Origin: Thermophilibacter provencensis
GTDB lineage: Bacteria; Actinomycetota; Coriobacteriia; Coriobacteriales; Atopobiaceae
Assembly (NCBI RefSeq): GCF_900128445.1
Contig: NZ_LT671417.1
Location: forward strand, 1,722,769 to 1,786,768
Direction: 5' to 3'
DNA: 64,000 nucleotides
The translations under genes were made by a program, and so were the position numbers. Positions 34,825 to 44,379 of the stretch are shown here, piece by piece. The notes under the pieces were generated by a model. It was not told where the DNA came from, searched no databases, and was given only the letters and a program-made list of their open reading frames with translations. Numbering within the stretch: the first letter of the stretch is position 1; each line of letters opens with the position of its first letter.

Positions 34825-37800
34825 ATGAGCAACGAAGCTCGTCCCAAGACGCTGGTGACACGTCGCGGCCTGTTCGGCCTCGGCGCGCTCGGCGCCTCCG
34901 TCGCCGTGGGCGCGGGTGGCGTCATGGAGCAGTTCGCCTCCACGCTCGACACCAACCTCGGCACCCAGAGCGAGAAGCTCACGTCCGAGAGCACGGAGAA
35001 CGAGCCCCTTTACGAGGCGTTCAAGCCCTCCGACGAGGTTCTGAACGAGGACGGCACGGGCAACTCCCACGCCCTCATCCAGAAGGCCATCGACCTCAAC
35101 CGCAAGCAGGCGGCCGAGGGCGCGGTCCTGCTGAAGAACAGCTCCGAGGAGGGGCGCGGCCTGCCGATCGCCGAGGGCTCCAACGTGACCCTGCTCGGCA
35201 TCAGGTCCCACATGCCCATGCTCGGCTCGAGCTTCGGCCTCAAGCTCTTCGGCCCCTGCATCACGCTCGAGCAGGCGCTCACGCAGAGCAAGACCGACTT
35301 CGCCAACACCATCACCACCAACGTCGACCGCAGCACGGGCGCGATCGCCCCGACCATCTCCGCCTGGTCGGGCGACGAGTTCGACTTCGACGGCGCCGGA
35401 TTCAACGTCAACCCCACGATGGTCGACGCCTATGAGGCGCTGGGAGAGTCCTTCCCGCACGCCACGTGCGAGATGACGGTCACCGAGTACGACCCGAAGG
35501 AGCCCGGCGTCGCCGACATCGAGGGCGTCAACGGCGACTTCCGCTCGAGCTTCGCCGAGTATGGCGACGCCGCGATCGTGGTCATCTCCCGCCCGTCCGC
35601 TGAGTCGATCGACTACCTGCCCGGCAGCGTCGTGGCCGGCCTCGGCGTCGACGAGCCGCTTCAGCTCACCGACAACGAGCGCGCCGCGATCGACCTCGCC
35701 AAGGAGTGCTCCGGCAACGTCGTGGTGGTCCTCAACACCGCCAACGCCGTCGAGATCAAGGACCTCGCGGACGACCCGGACGTCTCCGCCATCCTGTGGA
35801 TCGGCTTCCCGGGCTGCTACGGCATGCTCGGCGTCGCCGACGTGCTGAGCGGCAAGGTGAGCCCCTCGGGCGCCCTCACGGACACCTACGCCACGCACAA
35901 CATGAGCGCCCCCGCCATGCAGAACATGGGCGACTACCACTACGCCAACTCCGACGTCCTCACCCGCAAGGGCGGCATGTTCGGCGACCTGTCCTCGAAC
36001 TACCTCATCGAGTGCGAGGGCATCTACGTCGGGTACAAGTACTACGAGACCCGCTACTTCGACCAGGTCATGGGCCTGGGCAACGCGACCTCGGCCGCAG
36101 GCGCCACCGCGGGCGACACGTGGAACTACGCCGACGAGATGGTCTACCCGTTCGGCTACGGCCTCTCCTACACCACCTTCAGCCAGGAGCCGGTCGGCGA
36201 GCCCGAGCTCGAGCTGACCACGCTCGACAACGGCGCCACCACCGCCTACGTGACCTTCAACGTCAACGTCACCAACACCGGCGACACGGCGGGCAAGTCC
36301 ATCGTCGAGATCTGGGGCCAGGCCCCCTACACCGCGGGCGGCGTGGAGAAGTCCGCGATCCAGCTCCTCAACTTCGAGAAGACCGACGAGCTCGAGCCCG
36401 GCGCCTCCCAGCAGGTCTCCGTGAAGGTCGACCTCCAGTACATCGCGAGCTGGGACAGCTCCCACGAGAACGAGGACGGCACCGAGGGCACCTACGTCAT
36501 CGACCCGGGCACCTATTACTTCGCGCTCGGCAACGGCGCGCACGAGGCCGTGAACAACGTCCTTCTCGCCCAGGGCGTCGACGCCTCCCGACTGGCCGGC
36601 ACCGGCGACGCCGCCAAGGTCTGGACCATGGCCATCACCGACGCCGAGGTGCCCCGCACCGCGCTCTCGATCTCCAAGAACGGCGCGCAGGTCTCCAACC
36701 ACCTCGAGACGGCCGACTGGAACTACTTCCAGCCCGGCGAGGTCACCTACCTCTCCCGCTCCGACTGGGAGGGCACCTGGCCTGTCGAGTACGCCGACAT
36801 GACGCTCGAGAACGAGCAGCTCATCGACTACCTCAACGGCCATTACTACGACGTCAAGACCGACGACGACCTCTCCGGCATCACCTGGGGCGCCGACTCC
36901 GACCTCATGATCTGGGACATGGCCGGCAAGACCTATGACGACCCCGCCTGGAACGAGCTGCTCGACAAGATGACCCTCGAGGAGGCGCTCTACCTCGCCA
37001 CCTTCGGCGGCCCCTCCATCCCCGGCGTCGAGTCGATCGGCCTGCAGGAGCACTACCTCACCGAGAACGCCGGCAACGGCATCGTCATCGCCCTCAACGC
37101 CACGCAGGACTCCAACGCCCCGTGGACCATCGGCGCTGACGACCCCAACGGCGCCTGGAACGGCGCGGTCTTCGGCAACGCGCCCCTGACCGCCGCCTCG
37201 TTCAACAACTCCCTCTACTTCGAGATGGGCCAGTTCATGGGCGAGGAGTCGCTGTTCACCGGCATCGCGATGCTCTGGGGCCCGGGCCTCAACATCCACC
37301 GTCAGCAGTACAACGGCCGCAACGGCGAGTACTACTCCGAGGACCCCGTGCTCTGCGGCAACACCGCCATGGAGTACTCGATGGGCGCCCTCGAGTACGG
37401 CCTCATCGCGTCGCCGAAGCACTTCGCCTTCAACGACCAGGAGACCAACCGCTCCGGCGTGGCGCCGTACATGACCGAGCAGCAGGCCCGCGAGGGCGAG
37501 CTGCGCGGCTGGCAGATCGCCTTCGAGGCCACCGACTACGACACCGAGGACCGCAACGCCAACATGACGGGCCTCATGACGTCGTTCTCCAAGATCGGCC
37601 CGATCGAGTGCACCTGCTCCACCGGCCTCATGACCGACATCCTCAAGAACGAGTGGGGCTTCCGCGGCTACGCTGTCACGGACATCTACGACGACACCGA
37701 CCTCTGGGCGGCCGTCCTGGTCTCCGGCACCACCTGCTTCGACACCCGCGGCATCTCCGGCTTCTATGACTCCACCACGCTCGAGAACTGCTCGACCTTC

Positions 37801-38070
37801 GCCAACCAGATCGACGGCGTCTCCATCGGCGTGGACAAGGTCAAGGGCGACGCCACGGTTCAGAAGGCCGTCAAGGAGTCCGCGCACATGATCCTGTACG
37901 CAATGACCCAGTCCAACCTCACCAACCGCTACAACAGCACCACGCACATGGAGCCGCAGTTCACCTGGTGGCGCGGCGCGTACATCGGGGCTGCCGCCGC
38001 GTTCGGCCTGCTCGCCGTCGGCGCCGCCGCCTCTGCGGCCATGAGCTCCAAGAAGAGTAAGGAGGCGTAG
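34825..38070 (+). CDS. Exported, membrane-anchored glycoside hydrolase family 3 protein with permuted domain order
   Basis: This second GH3 beta-glycosidase is a distant paralogue of the gene at 31359 with the same reversed layout. I start at ATG 34825, giving 1081 residues. A twin-arginine-like N-terminus (TRRGLFGLGALGASVAVGAGG, about 12-32) suggests Tat export. The sandwich domain follows (EGAVLLKNSS near 99, ILWIGFPGCYGMLGVADVL, YPFGYGLSYTTF near 442), then Fn3-like VNVTNTGDTAGKSIVEIW. The TIM barrel is last (GEYYSEDPVLCG near 834, SPKHFAFNDQETNR, and the probable nucleophile Asp in GYAVTDIYDD near 952). A C-terminal membrane helix lies at about 1054-1074. The small membrane gene follows 4 bases later, so both are probably cotranscribed. 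Confidence 0.87.
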   Translation: MSNEARPKTLVTRRGLFGLGALGASVAVGAGGVMEQFASTLDTNLGTQSEKLTSESTENEPLYEAFKPSDEVLNEDGTGNSHALIQKAIDLNRKQAAEGAVLLKNSSEEGRGLPIAEGSNVTLLGIRSHMPMLGSSFGLKLFGPCITLEQALTQSKTDFANTITTNVDRSTGAIAPTISAWSGDEFDFDGAGFNVNPTMVDAYEALGESFPHATCEMTVTEYDPKEPGVADIEGVNGDFRSSFAEYGDAAIVVISRPSAESIDYLPGSVVAGLGVDEPLQLTDNERAAIDLAKECSGNVVVVLNTANAVEIKDLADDPDVSAILWIGFPGCYGMLGVADVLSGKVSPSGALTDTYATHNMSAPAMQNMGDYHYANSDVLTRKGGMFGDLSSNYLIECEGIYVGYKYYETRYFDQVMGLGNATSAAGATAGDTWNYADEMVYPFGYGLSYTTFSQEPVGEPELELTTLDNGATTAYVTFNVNVTNTGDTAGKSIVEIWGQAPYTAGGVEKSAIQLLNFEKTDELEPGASQQVSVKVDLQYIASWDSSHENEDGTEGTYVIDPGTYYFALGNGAHEAVNNVLLAQGVDASRLAGTGDAAKVWTMAITDAEVPRTALSISKNGAQVSNHLETADWNYFQPGEVTYLSRSDWEGTWPVEYADMTLENEQLIDYLNGHYYDVKTDDDLSGITWGADSDLMIWDMAGKTYDDPAWNELLDKMTLEEALYLATFGGPSIPGVESIGLQEHYLTENAGNGIVIALNATQDSNAPWTIGADDPNGAWNGAVFGNAPLTAASFNNSLYFEMGQFMGEESLFTGIAMLWGPGLNIHRQQYNGRNGEYYSEDPVLCGNTAMEYSMGALEYGLIASPKHFAFNDQETNRSGVAPYMTEQQAREGELRGWQIAFEATDYDTEDRNANMTGLMTSFSKIGPIECTCSTGLMTDILKNEWGFRGYAVTDIYDDTDLWAAVLVSGTTCFDTRGISGFYDSTTLENCSTFANQIDGVSIGVDKVKGDATVQKAVKESAHMILYAMTQSNLTNRYNSTTHMEPQFTWWRGAYIGAAAAFGLLAVGAAASAAMSSKKSKEA

Positions 38071-38074
38071 GGGG

Positions 38075-38524
38075 ATGTCCACCACTACCGCTAAGAAGGG
38101 GATCGGCTTCTTCATCGAGGCCGTCGCCCTGGTGCTCGCCGTCGTCGGCATCGTCGCCATGGTCGTGAGCGGCAGCATGGGCGTTGGCTACGAGTTCCCC
38201 AACATGCCCGTCTACCTCGCCCTCTCGGTCGTCGCGATCGCGCTCGTCGTGGTCTCGATGATGCTCGACGCCAAGAGCGCCGACAAGGGCCCCGGCATCG
38301 TGTCCCTGCTCGCCCTGGGCGTCGCCATCTTCATCCTGGCGTATGCCGGAATCCAGGTCGTCGCGTCCCGAGCCCTCAACATCTCGGCGATCTTCTCCTG
38401 GAACTCGGGCGACACCACCGGCTGGAGCATGTTCTATGCGGCCGCGGCCTCCGCGGGCTGCATGGTGGTCTCTGCCGTGCTGCTCACCGTGGCCGGCTTC
38501 ATGCCCACCTTCAAGCGTCGCTAG
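38075..38524 (+). CDS. Small four-span membrane protein, function unknown
   Basis: The 149-residue product has four hydrophobic segments (about 10-32, 45-63, 74-97 and 118-141) and a basic C-terminus, TFKRR. I do not recognise a family. It starts 4 bases after the second GH3 gene behind GGAGG (38061-38065), so it is likely translated with it. It may assist anchoring or assembly of the GH3 enzymes or serve in uptake; this is inference from position only. Confidence 0.75.
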   Translation: MSTTTAKKGIGFFIEAVALVLAVVGIVAMVVSGSMGVGYEFPNMPVYLALSVVAIALVVVSMMLDAKSADKGPGIVSLLALGVAIFILAYAGIQVVASRALNISAIFSWNSGDTTGWSMFYAAAASAGCMVVSAVLLTVAGFMPTFKRR

Positions 38525-38566
38525 CGTCTTCATGGCCGGCGCCAGTCGCCGGCCGGCAGACGCCCT

Positions 38567-38604
38567 GGGCCCCGCGGGTGCTTCTCGCCCGCGGGGCCCT
38601 TTTT
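38567..38604 (+). terminator. Rho-independent terminator of the GH3-membrane protein unit
   Basis: A 12-bp stem GGGCCCCGCGGG/CCCGCGGGGCCC with a 9-base loop (which is TGCTTCTCG) is followed by TTTTT, 42 bases after the stop. Confidence 0.93.
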
Positions 38605-38649
38605 GGAGCGCCGCGCGCTACCGTTCTTCTCGGCTCGCGGCCGCCCGAT

Positions 38650-38732
38650 GCGCAAAGTACAGAAGTTTCCCTATTCCTACGGCATTTCGCCTGATGTCCG
38701 CGTGGGAGGGCCAAAGCTTCTGTACATTGCGC
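38650..38732. repeat. Long inverted repeat upstream of the symporter gene
   Basis: GCGCAAAGTACAGAAG (38650-38665) and CTTCTGTACATTGCGC (38717-38732) are inverted with one mismatch. The loop carries a further small pairing (TTCCCT with GGGAGG). The intergenic region 38605-38911 holds no gene; the operator is at 38848. Confidence 0.65.
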
Positions 38733-38847
38733 CCGCGCGTGGCGCCGCCCGCGTGCCGGCGCGCCCGGCCCGAACCACCCACGCCGCCGTTTGCGCCGCT
38801 CGCGGAAGAGCCCCGATTCTGGGGAACCCGGCGCCCTGTTCGCGCTA

Positions 38848-38863
38848 AACTGATATATCAGTT
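38848..38863. promoter_or_regulatory. GntR-type operator upstream of the GPH symporter
   Basis: A perfect 16-bp palindrome, AACTGATATATCAGTT, overlaps TAAACT (38845-38850), 48 bases before the start codon. Confidence 0.8.
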
Positions 38864-38911
38864 AGAGGGGCGAGAAGCCCCAAAGAAGGGCCGCAACATA
38901 GGGGAGAGTGT

Positions 38912-40516
38912 ATGGCAGAGAAGACTGCTCAGGCGCCGCAGCACCACGGTGCGGGCGCGACAAACCGGGCGAAGATGTACCAGCTCGTCCTGTTCCCGTT
39001 CAACAACGGCGCGACGAACGTGTACTACGTCCTGCTCATGAACTACATCGCGTACTACGCCAACGGCGTCCTGGGCCTGCTCCTGGCCTTCGCCACCACG
39101 ATGGTCACGGTCACGCGCATCTTCGACGCCGTGATTGACCCGTTCATCGGCGTCTTCATCGACCGCACGGAGACCAAGATCGGCAAGTTCCGCCCGTTCA
39201 TCATCCTCGGCAACGTGGTCATGGCCGTCTCGTCGCTTCTGCTCTTCTACGGCACGCGCCTCATCCCCGCCGACATGGAGCTGCTGCGGTACGTGGGCTA
39301 TACCCTCTGCTACATGCTTCTCATGGTCGGCTACGCCATGCAGACCTCCTGCACGCGCTCCGGCCAGACCTGCCTCACCAACGACCCCAACCAGCGTCCG
39401 ACGTTCACGATGTTCAACACCATCGCCTCGCTCGTGGGCATGGGCGTGACCATGGCCACCGCCTCCATCGTGGGCGGCCAGGTCGGCTTTGGCACCGAGG
39501 CCTTCTTCAACTTCCTCATCCCGCTTGTCATCATCCTCTCCGCCGCCCTCACCGCGCTCGCCGTCATCGGTATCGCCGGCAAGGACCGCAAGGAGTACTG
39601 GGGCTTCGGCGAGTCTGAGGGCGAGAAGACCCAGCTCAAGGTCAAGGACTACATCGAGATCGTCAAGGGCAACAAGGAGCTCCAGCGCCTCATGGTCGCG
39701 GCCTCCGGCACCAAGTTCGCCTTCGCCGTCGCCACCAACACCACGGTCGGCGTCCTGCTCTATGCCTGCATGATGGGCGACTACAACCAGTTCTACCTGC
39801 CCATGTACGTGATGGGCTACGTGTTCTCCGCCCCGTTCTTCATCGGCGGCCTGCGCATCAGCCAGAAGTTCGGCCAGAAGAAGACGCTCGTCACCTTCAC
39901 CTCGGTCGCTCTCATCTGCTACATCGGCGTCGTCGTGCTGCTTGGCATGTGGAACCCCAACGATCCGGCGTTTGGCCTCTCGCTCTGGAGCACCGAGGGC
40001 GGCTTCCACCTCACGCTCAACGCGTACACCCTCATCTTTATCGTGCTCTACGGCCTGGGCTACGGCGCGTACTACTCCACCGCGGACATGGCCATCCCGA
40101 TGGTCGCCGACGTCTCCGACTACGAGATGTTCCGCTCCGGCAACTATGCGCCCGGCGTCGTGGGCACGCTCTTCTCGTTCGTTGACAAGCTCGTGAGCTC
40201 GCTTTCCACGACCGTCGTCGGCATCGCCATCACCGCAGTGGGCCTCGCCACGCTGCCTGACACCGACACCCCCTACATGGAGGGCATGAACGCGCTCACG
40301 ATCGTCCTCTTCTGCATCATCCCCATCGTCGCGTGGATCCTCACCCTCATCGCCATGAAGGGCTACAAGCTCACCGGTCCGCGCATGAAGGAGATCCAGG
40401 CCGTCAACGCCTGCCGCAAGGACGCCATCGCCGACGGCATGACCGTCGAGAAGGCCCTCAAGACCTACAAGGACGTCGAGGACATCCCCGCGGAGTACAA
40501 GGCCTCGCTCTCGTAG
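38912..40516 (+). CDS. Glycoside-pentoside-hexuronide (GPH) family cation symporter, probable beta-glycoside/glucuronide importer
   Basis: This is a secondary transporter in the cytoplasmic membrane that imports sugars with a cation. The 534-residue product has about twelve hydrophobic segments and the N-terminal family pattern NYIAYYANGVLG, then TRIFDAVIDPFIGVFIDRTETKIGKFRPFI (GPH loop 2-3). The later motif YGAYYSTADMAIPMVADVSDYEM is also typical. The C-terminal tail carries no PTS EIIA domain. Its operator is the same as that of the GH2 and uxu genes, so a glucuronide is the likely substrate; beta-glucosides or xylosides are possible. Confidence 0.87.
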   Translation: MAEKTAQAPQHHGAGATNRAKMYQLVLFPFNNGATNVYYVLLMNYIAYYANGVLGLLLAFATTMVTVTRIFDAVIDPFIGVFIDRTETKIGKFRPFIILGNVVMAVSSLLLFYGTRLIPADMELLRYVGYTLCYMLLMVGYAMQTSCTRSGQTCLTNDPNQRPTFTMFNTIASLVGMGVTMATASIVGGQVGFGTEAFFNFLIPLVIILSAALTALAVIGIAGKDRKEYWGFGESEGEKTQLKVKDYIEIVKGNKELQRLMVAASGTKFAFAVATNTTVGVLLYACMMGDYNQFYLPMYVMGYVFSAPFFIGGLRISQKFGQKKTLVTFTSVALICYIGVVVLLGMWNPNDPAFGLSLWSTEGGFHLTLNAYTLIFIVLYGLGYGAYYSTADMAIPMVADVSDYEMFRSGNYAPGVVGTLFSFVDKLVSSLSTTVVGIAITAVGLATLPDTDTPYMEGMNALTIVLFCIIPIVAWILTLIAMKGYKLTGPRMKEIQAVNACRKDAIADGMTVEKALKTYKDVEDIPAEYKASLS

Positions 40517-40562
40517 CGCGCCGGCGCGTCAGCGCCACCCAGATAGCGCTTCCTCCTTTTAG

Positions 40563-40595
40563 GGGTGCCCGGTCACTGCCATGCGCCGGGCACCC
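40563..40595 (+). terminator. Terminator-like hairpin after the symporter
   Basis: A 10-bp stem GGGTGCCCGG/CCGGGCACCC with a 13-base loop lies 46 bases after the stop. TCCTCG follows instead of a T tract; the T-rich CCTTTT precedes the stem. Confidence 0.6.
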
Positions 40596-40684
40596 TCCTC
40601 GTGTCGCGGGGGTGTCGATGCGAACGGCGTCCGGCATGGTGCCCCGCGCCCTCCGCGCCGCGCCTCACTCCCGTCCCCTCGCGG

Positions 40685-40752
40685 CCGAGTGACTCGTTTC
40701 GGACTGATGAGGCTCCTCTGGAGCATTCGTCCGGCCAAAACCCGTCACTCGG
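40685..40752. repeat. GAGTGAC hairpin element, copy 1
   Basis: The left arm CCGAGTGACTCGTTTCGG (40685-40702) and right arm CCGGCCAAAACCCGTCACTCGG (40731-40752) pair over CCGAGTGAC and further partial matches. TGAGGC is in the loop. It lies just beyond the 3' end of the AbiEi-like gene. Copy 2 at 42023 has the same orientation; a degenerate copy is at 46674. Confidence 0.8.
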
Positions 40753-40779
40753 CGCAACAGGGGTGCGGATGCGCTCGCC

Positions 40780-41829
40780 TCATGCTAGCCCGTACGCCTC
40801 CACCGGAACGAGGTCGTGGGTGGGGCCGTCCGGAATGGTGACGAGGGGCTCGTGGTCGCGTGGCACGCCGAACGTCTCAAGCAGGCGGTTGAACTCGTAC
40901 AGGTCTCCGACCTCCTCTGGGGAGAAACGGATGATTTTCGGGCGGTCGATGGTGATGCGGGACTCTCGCCGGCGCTCGCGTCGCAGTGCCATGAGTGGGC
41001 TCCTGCCGTTCATCTCCGGGTTCCACACCTTCTCGCCCCCGTCGAGCTCCCCGATGATGACGGTCCCGTCGGGGAGTACCCACATGAAATCGACGCGAAG
41101 AACGCGCCTCGGGCTCAGGGGGTCGTGCACGGGGACCTGAAGGTCGGGCATCTGGTACCCCAGCTGGTACATGGTCGCGCGGGCGATGGACTCCATGCCG
41201 TTCTCGGGTCGCGGGTCGGCGAACGACGCCGTCATCTTCGCCTGCTTGAAGCCACGGTATCGCGGCCCCATTGAGCTGACGTACGCGACGAGCGCGTCCC
41301 CGCTTAGCCCGCCCTTGCGAAGGGCGGAGTCGGCGATCGCGAGTCCCTCGGGAAAGCTATGCCGTCGCATGCAGTCGAAGACCGTTCGCTCCAGCGTGGT
41401 TGCGGACACGCCGGACACCGTGACGGAGACCTCGTTGCGCGCATGAGCCGCTGCGATCCTGCCCCCGTGATAGCGGCGCGCGCCGCTCGACGTGACAACC
41501 TGCAGCGGCTCATGGAGGCGGTTTGACACGCTGAGGCCGTGCGCGACAGCGGCCGAGGTGCCACAGAAGACCCAGTCCGGATGAAGCTCGCCGAGGGCGC
41601 GCATCATGAAGAGCGTCCGCTCGGTTTGGCCGAGCGTGCGCCAAGCCTCTGCCCGCGCATACAGCCGGGGGAGTGGGGAGACAAGCTCGCCCGACTCCAC
41701 GCGGCGCTCAAGCGCGCGATGGAGCCTCCCCGGATACGACTCGAGGCACGCGCCCCGCCGCTCCGCCTCCCGCATGAAGACGTCGATCTCATGGTCCACG
41801 CTTTGCCACACGACCCCTCCCCTCAGCAT
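40780..41829 (-). CDS. AbiEi-like (type IV antitoxin-like) protein with PD-(D/E)XK-type C-terminus, function unknown
   Basis: I do not know the function. From the ATG at 41829 the product has 349 residues. That start lacks a ribosome binding site; GTG at 41811 or 41799, near GGGGAGGGG, may be the true start. An N-terminal winged-helix-like part (ESGELVSPLPRLYARAE) resembles AbiEi DNA-binding domains. Then come FCGTSAAVAHGLSV, PLQVVTSSGARR and TTLERTVFDCMRR. The C-terminal part has NGMESIARATMYQLGY and RVLRVDFMWVLPDGTVIIGE followed by LDGGEK, giving Glu, Asp, Glu-x-Asp and Lys as in PD-(D/E)XK nucleases. No AbiEii-type toxin lies beside it. It is bracketed by two copies of the GAGTGAC hairpin. 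Confidence 0.72.
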   Translation of the reverse strand: MLRGGVVWQSVDHEIDVFMREAERRGACLESYPGRLHRALERRVESGELVSPLPRLYARAEAWRTLGQTERTLFMMRALGELHPDWVFCGTSAAVAHGLSVSNRLHEPLQVVTSSGARRYHGGRIAAAHARNEVSVTVSGVSATTLERTVFDCMRRHSFPEGLAIADSALRKGGLSGDALVAYVSSMGPRYRGFKQAKMTASFADPRPENGMESIARATMYQLGYQMPDLQVPVHDPLSPRRVLRVDFMWVLPDGTVIIGELDGGEKVWNPEMNGRSPLMALRRERRRESRITIDRPKIIRFSPEEVGDLYEFNRLLETFGVPRDHEPLVTIPDGPTHDLVPVEAYGLA

Positions 41830-42022
41830 TTGAGGCGATGATAGGGGAGCGTCGGCCCTAGCTGTCTTCCCGGCCTCTGCCGCGCCGCTGACGCCGCAGG
41901 TAGGAGGAGGTGCGGGTGCTGGGGCGACTTCGTGGGCGGCGCGCCCGGGGCGGCGGGCGGCGCTGCGCGCCAAAGGGCCGCCCGCGACGTATCGTTATCC
42001 TCGCTTTCGGACTCGCCGTCGC

Positions 42023-42090
42023 GTGAGTGACGGATTTCGGCCGTTTGAGGCATCCGAAGGGGTCCCGTCCGTCCAAAACCCGTCACTCGG
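42023..42090. repeat. GAGTGAC hairpin element, copy 2
   Basis: GTGAGTGACGGATTTCGG (42023-42040) faces CCGTCCGTCCAAAACCCGTCACTCGG (42065-42090; first 20 bases CCGTCCGTCCAAAACCCGTC). The loop has TTGAGGC as in copy 1. It lies upstream of the AbiEi-like gene. The rest of 41830-42140 is GC-rich with no gene I can support. Confidence 0.8.
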
Positions 42091-42140
42091 GCAGGGCTTC
42101 GGGCGAGAAGGACCGCCGGCCCGCAGGCCCTCTCGGCACG

Positions 42141-42174
42141 AAAAAGCGGACCCGGGCAGCACCCCGGGTCCGCT
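42141..42174 (-). terminator. Rho-independent terminator of rpsT
   Basis: Read on the minus strand, AGCGGACCCGGG/CCCGGGTCCGCT with a 6-base loop is followed by TTTT, 22 bases after the rpsT stop. Confidence 0.92.
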
Positions 42175-42195
42175 CTCGCATCTATGAGGCAGAAG

Positions 42196-42459
42196 CTACT
42201 TGAGGGTGTTCACGAGCTTCTGGACGCCGCTCTTGCGCTGAGCGGCCTGGTTCTTGTGGATGATGCCCTTGGAAGCGGCCTTGTCGAGCAGGCGGCCGGC
42301 CTTGTTGGCGGCGTCCTGCGCGGCCTCGACGTCCTTGGCCTCCACGGCAGCGCGGACCTTCTTGACGGCGGTCTTGAGCTCGGAGCGGACCGCGCGGTTG
42401 CGCTGACGCGCCTTCTCAGCGGTGATGATGCGCTTCTTCTGAGACTTGATGTTAGCCAC
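42196..42459 (-). CDS. rpsT: 30S ribosomal protein S20
   Basis: S20 binds 16S rRNA in the body of the small subunit. The 87-residue, Lys/Arg/Ala-rich product begins MANIKSQKKRIITAEKARQR and has KAAQ/KGIIHKNQAAQRKSG near the end, as in the family. GGAAAG-type sequence (AAAGGAACTGCACGTGG on the minus strand) precedes the ATG. It is divergent from lepA, the common arrangement in Gram-positive bacteria. Confidence 0.96.
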   Translation of the reverse strand: MANIKSQKKRIITAEKARQRNRAVRSELKTAVKKVRAAVEAKDVEAAQDAANKAGRLLDKAASKGIIHKNQAAQRKSGVQKLVNTLK

Positions 42460-42567
42460 GTGCAGTTCCTTTCGGTTCCCAATAATCTGAGGCCTCTGTG
42501 CTGAGACACGGCGAGGTCAACTCAGTGAATATAGCATATTGCCCTGGAGTTCGCTATCATTCTCCTC

Positions 42568-44375
<1,808 letters not shown>

Positions 44376-44379
<4 letters not shown>

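Noticed and set aside
34687-38178. Minus-strand open frame of over 1100 codons opposite the second GH3 gene
   Set aside because: Same shadow effect; no recognisable motif, low-complexity composition, and the plus-strand gene is well supported.
26908-38863. The TGATATATCA palindromes as a CRISPR array or IS ends
   Set aside because: They are single short palindromes widely spaced in front of genes, without regular spacers or adjacent cas or transposase genes; no CRISPR array was seen anywhere in the window.
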